The translations under genes and the position numbers were made by a program. A DNA stretch of 18,113 nucleotides from an uncultured Verrucomicrobiales bacterium (GTDB lineage: Bacteria; Verrucomicrobiota; Verrucomicrobiae; Limisphaerales; CANJSG01), in the NCBI GenBank assembly GCA_946480965.1, contig CAMLMI010000055.1, positions 1 through 18,113 on the forward strand, given 5' to 3'. This document shows, one piece after another, positions 14,029-18,113 of this stretch (position 1 is its first letter; each line of letters begins with the position of its first letter). Under the pieces are notes generated by a model that ran no database searches, was not told where the DNA came from, and was given only the letters and a program-made list of their open reading frames with translations.

Positions 14029-15039
14029 ATGACGAAACCTGAGAGCACCTTCGGCAGCGGATCCATACCTAGGATTGAAGAAATTAAACTTTGGGCCAGA
14101 TCAGGCGGCCTTTGTGCTTTCCCTGATTGCCAGGTTGATCTGCTCGACGAATGGCCATCCGGAGTTCTTGGGAACAAGTCTAACATTGTTGCTCAAAGGA
14201 AGAGCGGTCCAAGGGGGCTGGCCGAGCCAATCGGGGGAATCCACTCCAACCAGAATTTGATCCTCCTCTGCGCACACCATCATCAGCTGGTCGATAGTGA
14301 CACCGAGAGGTTTACGGTCGAAATGCTTCGGCGGATCAAATTGGAACACGAACAAAAAATAGAAAGCATCAAGAGAATGACAATCCCGTGGAGGCGGCGA
14401 TGGGAGATGCTGCACTACATGAATTTGCCACGGCTTGCGATGTTGGCCGCCGGGAGCGAGAAATCATTCAGCCTGAATTTGCCACAAGGGTTTAATGCCC
14501 TCCATGAGCTAGGCGTGGATCTCGTATATGTCATGAGCGCCATTCAGAACGTATTTGAGCAGATTGAAATTCCGGCGCGGAGACTGCGGTCCATATCCAC
14601 CCTCGATGCGGAACTACGTGGCGGGTTCATCTATTTTTCTGAACGCTATTACGCAAAAAACATTCCTTCGCCTGAAGATGCAGTTGCCGGAGCTACCTTG
14701 ACCGGGCGGATCGAAAAAGATCCGCACATCCACTTCAAATGGGCTGGCCACAGAATTATCCTTCCCGTTGATCCACGTTGGATCACGACATCAACCGCCT
14801 TCGGAGACTTTGGGCATCGCGGAATTAGCAGTGAGGTGTTAAGCGGAATTTTTCAGGTCAAGTTTGTTGACCGGTTGAAAGGAATCACCGTTGGCAGTCC
14901 GTTTCTGCTCGGCATTCGTCTTTCACCTGCGATGCAGGCCATGAACGGCGAAAGCCCGTCGGGAGATTTTTACGATCAGCATGAAGAGTATGGCCCGGTT
15001 AGCGCGGAAGCTGACAACAAAGATACTCAGACAGACTGA
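14029..15039 (+). CDS. HNH-type nuclease with unknown C-terminal domain
   Basis: This 336-residue protein has an N-terminal HNH-like zinc nuclease domain (about 15-115): GGLCAFPDC (cysteines 29 and 34), NIVAQRKSGPRG, NQNLILLCAHHHQLVD (C81, H84/H85) and a helix ending KLEHEQKI. This is the HNH form common in phage-defence and restriction genes. The residue where relatives usually have the catalytic His of 'AHI-x-A' appears to be Asn (N52), so activity is in doubt. Residues about 130-336 match nothing I know; they include a conserved-looking AGHRIILPVDPRWITTSTAFG. Base composition is clearly lower in GC than its surroundings (one 60-base line at 14641 counts 29 GC, against 41 at 13261), suggesting recent acquisition. 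It sits between a peptidase gene and the RAYT repeats, with no methylase or CBASS partner next to it. Confidence 0.82.
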   Translation: MTKPESTFGSGSIPRIEEIKLWARSGGLCAFPDCQVDLLDEWPSGVLGNKSNIVAQRKSGPRGLAEPIGGIHSNQNLILLCAHHHQLVDSDTERFTVEMLRRIKLEHEQKIESIKRMTIPWRRRWEMLHYMNLPRLAMLAAGSEKSFSLNLPQGFNALHELGVDLVYVMSAIQNVFEQIEIPARRLRSISTLDAELRGGFIYFSERYYAKNIPSPEDAVAGATLTGRIEKDPHIHFKWAGHRIILPVDPRWITTSTAFGDFGHRGISSEVLSGIFQVKFVDRLKGITVGSPFLLGIRLSPAMQAMNGESPSGDFYDQHEEYGPVSAEADNKDTQTD

Positions 15040-15090
15040 AACCGAGTGAGGATTTGCTCGTCGATCCCGGCCGCGACTCGAACTGTCCTT

Positions 15091-15136
15091 GGCTCCGCAG
15101 GAGCCAAACCCGAATAGCCGCAGGTGCAACCTGCGG
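15091..15136. repeat. RAYT-flanking repeat, upstream copy part 1
   Basis: Two hairpins joined by AAACCCGAATAG: GGCTCC-GCA-GGAGCC (15091-15105; 6-bp stem, 3-base loop) and CCGCAGGT-GCA-ACCTGCGG (15118-15136; 8-bp stem, 3-base loop). A near-identical direct copy of the first 34 bases lies at 15891-15924, after the transposase gene. Confidence 0.85.
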
Positions 15137-15159
15137 AAACCCGGCCCCGGCAACCGCAC

Positions 15160-15290
15160 AACCCCGCCAGGGGTTGAACCCATCGCCAAGACTGACACGA
15201 CGATTCGACCCTTTCAGGGTCGCGGAAATCGGCGGGGCCTCGATCCGCAGGTTTCACCTGCAGCTATTCATGTTCAGTCCCTGCGGGACT
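15160..15290. repeat. Run of different short hairpins upstream of the transposase
   Basis: Four further palindromes follow in 130 bases: AACCCC-GCCA-GGGGTT (15160-15175), CGACCCT-TTC-AGGGTCG (15206-15222), GCAGGT-TTC-ACCTGC (15247-15261) and AGTCCC-TGC-GGGACT (15276-15290). Stems are 6-7 bp and loops 3-4 bases. The last two belong to the unit repeated at 15917-15958. With the pair at 15091-15136 there are six hairpins in 200 bases. The remaining gene-free stretch 15291-15430 shows no clear feature apart from weak similarity to 15960-16005. Confidence 0.8.
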
Positions 15291-15430
15291 GGTGCGCGTG
15301 GTTGCGCGCTTCTGGAATCACGTTGCTCCGCGGCCATTGCTCAATCCCGGAACGCAAAACCACGGGTTGCACCTCCGGAACATCCGTCCCATAAAATCGC
15401 CATCCCTCAAGATCCGAACCCACCGCCACC

Positions 15431-15877
15431 GTGGCCACCTACACGCAGATTCTCTACCACCTTGTCTTCTCGACGAAGCACCGGCGCAGGGTCCTGGACG
15501 CTCCCCGCCGCGACGAGCTGTTCCGCTACCTTTGGGGCATCCTGAAGAACAAGGACTGCCACCTCTACCGCATCGGCGGCGTGGAAGACCACATCCACAT
15601 CCTCACGTCGCTCCATCCAATGGTCCCGTTGGCTGGTTTGGTGAAAGATCTCAAGGTCGCGTCCAGCGTGTGGATCAAGGAGGAGCGGGTCTTTCCCGAG
15701 TTCGAAGGCTGGCAGGAGGGCTACGGCGCGTTCACCTGCGCGTGGAGGGACAAGGACGCCCTGACCGAATACATCAAGGGCCAGGTCGAACATCACCGGA
15801 TCGAAAGTTTCCAGGACGAGCTGCGACGGATGTTGGGCGAACACGGAGTGGTGTTCGAGGAACGGCACCTAGCCTGA
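15431..15877 (+). CDS. REP-associated tyrosine transposase (RAYT), Y1/IS200-like HUH family
   Basis: This 148-residue single-domain Y1 transposase nicks and rejoins single-stranded hairpin DNA through a covalent tyrosine link. The HUH metal motif is H54-I-H56 in GGVEDHIHILTSLHP. The catalytic tyrosine is most likely Y114 in ALTEYIKGQVEHH, followed by the RAYT-typical FQDELRRMLGEHGV. The N-terminal TQILYHLVFSTKHRRRVL is the usual first strand. All catalytic residues are present and the frame is intact, so it may be functional. Coding starts at a GTG (15431). There is no tnpB partner. The direct palindromic repeats on both sides support assignment to the REP-associated group rather than a full IS200. 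Confidence 0.9.
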   Translation: MATYTQILYHLVFSTKHRRRVLDAPRRDELFRYLWGILKNKDCHLYRIGGVEDHIHILTSLHPMVPLAGLVKDLKVASSVWIKEERVFPEFEGWQEGYGAFTCAWRDKDALTEYIKGQVEHHRIESFQDELRRMLGEHGVVFEERHLA

Positions 15878-15889
15878 AGGAGCGGGACG

Positions 15890-15958
15890 GGCTCCGCAGG
15901 AGCCGAACCCGAATAGCCGCAGGTTGCACCTTCGGCTGGTCACGTTCCGTCCCTGCGG
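15890..15958. repeat. RAYT-flanking repeat, downstream copy
   Basis: It holds GGCTCC-GCA-GGAGCC (15890-15904), then AGCCGCAGGT-TGC-ACCTTCGGCT (15915-15937; stems of 5 and 4 bp around one mismatch), then GTCC-CTGC-GGAC (15949-15960). It begins 12 bases after the transposase stop and is collinear with both parts of the upstream copy. Confidence 0.85.
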
Positions 15959-16091
15959 ACCTATTCGCCATCGGTGCGAATGCTTGGAAGGACGTTGCCT
16001 GCGATCTTCGCCTGATTTGGGATCGCCGTGCAGCATTGGTGGGCTGAAATGTGGGACGTTCCGTCGGGCGGTAAGGTTCGAGAAGGTGTGC

Positions 16092-16109
16092 TTGTGAAAA
16101 AAATCACAA
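16092..16109. promoter_or_regulatory. CRP/FNR-type operator upstream of nuoB
   Basis: TTGTGA-AAAAAA-TCACAA is a perfect inverted repeat with 6-base arms and a 6-base spacer. It contains TGTGA-N6-TCACA, the classical CRP consensus. Its centre lies about 74 bases before the nuoB ATG. A weak promoter could follow: TTGCGG (16115-16120), 17 bases, TAGCTT (16138-16143), each 3 of 6 to consensus. The match to the operator is exact; which regulator of the CRP family binds is unknown. Confidence 0.5.
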
Positions 16110-16174
16110 ACTTCTTGCGGCCCATTTTGGCCAGTTCTAGCTTCACGCGGCGGTTCACCCCGCTGCGTTCACCC

Positions 16175-16744
16175 ATGCAAACCACCACGGAAGTCGGCTA
16201 CAACACGAAGGTCGAGGGCGAGGTCATCGTCACGAAGGCCGACGCCGTCATCAATTGGTTCCGCAAGAACTCCCTTTGGCCGATGCCGATGGGGTTGGCC
16301 TGCTGCGCCATCGAGCTGATGGCCACGGCGTCGAGCAAGTTCGACATTTCCCGGTTCGGCGCGGAAGTGATGCGGTTTTCTCCCCGGCAGGCCGACTTGA
16401 TGATCGTGGCCGGCACCGTCACCTACAAGATGGCGCTCTCCGTGAAGCGCATCTACGAGCAGATGCCGGAGCCGAAGTGGGTCATCGCGATGGGGGCCTG
16501 CGCCTCCACGGGCGGCATGTATCGCAGCTACGCGACGCTCCAGGGCGTGGACAACATCATCCCGGTGGACGTGTATGTGGCGGGTTGTCCGCCGCGCCCC
16601 GAGGCGTTGATCGACGCCTTGATCAAGCTCCAGAACCGCGTGGTGATGAACACCCCGATCACCGCCAAACCCGTGGCGGCCGGCCGGGTGCCCGGTTCGA
16701 TGAATTCTCCCGTGGTGAAGGAAACCCAGCTGGTTTCGCACTGA
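16175..16744 (+). CDS. nuoB: NADH-quinone oxidoreductase subunit B
   Basis: This 189-residue NuoB is the complex I connecting-module subunit that carries cluster N2, the last Fe-S centre before quinone. The four cluster ligands are present: adjacent C43-C44 in [12 protein letters not shown]109 in [10 protein letters not shown] and C138 in [37 protein letters not shown] (split: [22 protein letters not shown]) is likewise typical. The ATG at 16175 ([10 protein letters not shown]) is chosen over an in-frame GTG at 16028 because the extra residues are not NuoB-like and would cover the CRP-type site. There is no Shine-Dalgarno sequence. nuoC follows after 9 bases. nuoA, the usual leading gene, is missing upstream. 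Confidence 0.97.
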   Translation: MQTTTEVGYNTKVEGEVIVTKADAVINWFRKNSLWPMPMGLACCAIELMATASSKFDISRFGAEVMRFSPRQADLMIVAGTVTYKMALSVKRIYEQMPEPKWVIAMGACASTGGMYRSYATLQGVDNIIPVDVYVAGCPPRPEALIDALIKLQNRVVMNTPITAKPVAAGRVPGSMNSPVVKETQLVSH

Positions 16745-16753
16745 TTTCCATCC

Positions 16754-17341
16754 ATGTCGCAAAACGCCAAAGAACTGGCCGAGAAGCTCGCGGCGCAATT
16801 CCCGGATCAATTCGCCCCGGCGGTCGAGTTTCGCGGGGAGATCACGCTCACCCTGAAAGATCCGGAGCGGATCGTCGCGGTCTGCGAGTTCGCCAAGCAG
16901 GAGCTGGGCTTCAATTTCCTGACCGACCTGACCGGCATGGACAACTACGGCGACGATCCCCGCTGGACCGTGGTCTATGAACTGGCGGGCATGACGACCC
17001 ACAACCAGCATCTTCGGATCAAGACGAGCGTGGGCGAGGAAAAGTCCGAGCTGCCGAGCGTTTCCGGCGTGTGGCCGACGGCCAATTGGCACGAGCGGGA
17101 AGCCTACGACATGCTTGGCATCCGCTTCCGGAACCATCCCGATCTGCGCCGCATCTTGATGTGGGAAGGGTATCCGTATTTCCCGCTGCGGAAGGATTTC
17201 CCGCTGGCCGGCAAGCCGAGCAACCTGCCCGAAGTGGCCTTCACCCGTCCGGCCCCGCTCGAAGGCGGACCGTTCATCACCGTGCCCAGCACCCAGGGTG
17301 CGACCGACCGCGAACCCCGCGCCCGCACTCCCGAAGAATAG
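16754..17341 (+). CDS. nuoC: NADH-quinone oxidoreductase subunit C
   Basis: This 195-residue NuoC (30-kDa subunit) is part of the peripheral arm of complex I. The family signature WHEREAYDMLGIRFRNHPDL (112-131) is clear, followed by RRILMWEGYPYFPLRKDFPL with its GYP-x-x-PLRKDFPL end. The N-terminal half (FLTDLTGMDNYG, VVYELAGM) matches the usual domain. The tail after residue 160 (GATDREPRARTPEE) is polar and probably flexible. It is not fused to NuoD as in E. coli; nuoD begins two bases after its stop, so translation is probably coupled. Confidence 0.96.
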   Translation: MSQNAKELAEKLAAQFPDQFAPAVEFRGEITLTLKDPERIVAVCEFAKQELGFNFLTDLTGMDNYGDDPRWTVVYELAGMTTHNQHLRIKTSVGEEKSELPSVSGVWPTANWHEREAYDMLGIRFRNHPDLRRILMWEGYPYFPLRKDFPLAGKPSNLPEVAFTRPAPLEGGPFITVPSTQGATDREPRARTPEE

Positions 17342-17343
17342 CC

Positions 17344-18113
17344 ATGGCCACTTCCCAGACCATTGAGTTCAAGGAATCGGCCGCCCGCGTGGCCGAGCGT
17401 CCGCTGGCGTCCGACGATCTTCCCGACCTGGAGGGCGAGAAGATGGTGCTGAACATGGGCCCGTCCCATCCCGCCACGCACGGCGTGCTCCGTCTGTTGC
17501 TGGAGATGGATGGCGAGGTCATCACCAAGGCCGATCCCGACATCGGCTATCTCCACCGCGGCGACGAAAAGATCGCGGAGAACATGACCTACAACCAGTT
17601 CATTCCCTACACGGATCGACTGGATTACCTCGCGCCGCTGCACAACAACGTGGCCTACGTGCTGGCCGTGGAGAAGCTCCTCGGCATCCACGACAAGCTC
17701 CCGCCTCGCTGCCAATACATCCGTGTCATTTGCTGCGAATTGGCCCGCGTTTCCGCCCATTTGCTGGGTCTCGGCGCCTTCGCGATGGACGCCGGTGCGA
17801 TGACCGTCTTCCTCCACACCTTCACGCAGCGGGAAACGATCTACACCTTGATCGAGTCGTTGACCGGAGCCCGGTTCACCACCAGCTACACCCGTGTGGG
17901 CGGGCTGGCGCGAGATCTGCCCGAAGGCTGGGTGGCGGCCTGCCGGAAGTTCATCGAGGAATGCTCCGTCGCCATCGACGAAACGGACACGCTGCTCACC
18001 CGCAACCGCATCTGGGTGGATCGCACCAAGGACATCGGCATCATCTCCAAGGAAGACGCCATCGCCTACGGCTTGAGCGGCCCGAACCTGCGTGGTTCCG
18101 GCGTGGATTTCGA
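17344..18113 (+). CDS. nuoD: NADH-quinone oxidoreductase subunit D, N-terminal part (runs off window)
   Basis: The first 256 codons of NuoD (49-kDa subunit), which with NuoB forms the quinone-reducing site, are open to the window end. Typical segments are NMGPSHPATHGVLRLLLEMD (37-56), DIGYLHRGDEKIAE (66-79), YNQFIPYTDRLDYLAP (83-98) and VICCELARVSAHLLGLG (128-144). The N-terminal 30 residues (ATSQTIEFKESAARVAERPL) are a variable leader. About 150 residues remain beyond the window, judging from normal family length of roughly 400. The rest of a nuo cluster (nuoE onward) probably follows. Confidence 0.96.
   Translation, partial: MATSQTIEFKESAARVAERPLASDDLPDLEGEKMVLNMGPSHPATHGVLRLLLEMDGEVITKADPDIGYLHRGDEKIAENMTYNQFIPYTDRLDYLAPLHNNVAYVLAVEKLLGIHDKLPPRCQYIRVICCELARVSAHLLGLGAFAMDAGAMTVFLHTFTQRETIYTLIESLTGARFTTSYTRVGGLARDLPEGWVAACRKFIEECSVAIDETDTLLTRNRIWVDRTKDIGIISKEDAIAYGLSGPNLRGSGVDF

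Larger units (their letters stand above)
15092..15958 (+). mobile_element. RAYT gene with flanking direct palindromic repeats (REPtron-like unit)
   Basis: A Y1/HUH transposase gene (15431-15877) is bracketed by copies of one palindromic unit in the same orientation. The 34 bases at 15092-15125 match 15891-15924 with one difference, and the 42 bases at 15245-15286 match 15917-15958 at 35 positions. Downstream, the two parts are continuous; upstream, they are split by about 110 bases of other palindromes. This is the expected layout of a REP-associated tyrosine transposase with its REP sequences. The outer limits are not sharply defined; weak similarity continues to about 15333 and 16005. Confidence 0.7.

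Noticed and set aside
15091..15290. Possible CRISPR array
   Set aside because: The hairpins differ in sequence and spacing, no direct repeat recurs at a constant period, and no cas gene is present.
16028..16174. Upstream GTG start for nuoB
   Set aside because: The additional residues do not resemble NuoB and would put the CRP-type palindrome inside the coding region.

Overview
The window is a GC-rich bacterial chromosome segment with dense, ordinary housekeeping genes. These are separated by intergenic spacers unusually rich in palindromes. The gene types fit a Verrucomicrobiota bacterium: a cyanobacterial/plant-like IspH, a secreted glucose/sorbosone dehydrogenase-family protein, SSS and BASS sodium symporters, and a complex I cluster. 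This placement is an inference from gene style and gene content; no rRNA or other marker is present. Most ATG starts lack a visible Shine-Dalgarno sequence. The clear exception is the small membrane protein at 9165.

Layout: (1) 2-2646, plus strand: the 3' end of ispH, a dGTPase-like HD hydrolase, a large inverted repeat, and an unrecognised membrane-anchored protein. (2) 2662-5416, minus strand: a gene set transcribed as anchored hypothetical, then pyrD, then an HDOD signalling protein, with a candidate near-leaderless promoter at 5424-5452. (3) 5473-8075: a BASS-family transporter (minus) diverging from an SSS-family sodium:solute symporter (plus). (4) 8149-9554: an M48 metalloprotease lipoprotein (minus) diverging from a small two-helix membrane protein whose N-terminus copies the ParB 'LGRGL' motif. 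(5) 9722-13969: dapB (plus), a secreted beta-propeller dehydrogenase-like protein (minus), and an M20 dipeptidase (plus). (6) 13970-16010: an accessory island holding a lower-GC HNH-type nuclease with an unknown C-terminal domain, a palindrome field, a REP-associated tyrosine transposase (RAYT, Y1/HUH) and a second copy of the flanking repeat. (7) 16092-18113: a textbook CRP-like operator followed by nuoB, nuoC and the start of nuoD, with no nuoA next to them.

The most interesting material is the RAYT island with its split direct repeats and varied hairpins, the ParB-motif membrane protein, the odd HNH nuclease, and the CRP-type palindrome in front of the nuo genes. At least four other intergenic palindrome families lie elsewhere in the window: 1625-1728; 6409-6430 with 12419-12515; 8075-8101; and 9019-9105.
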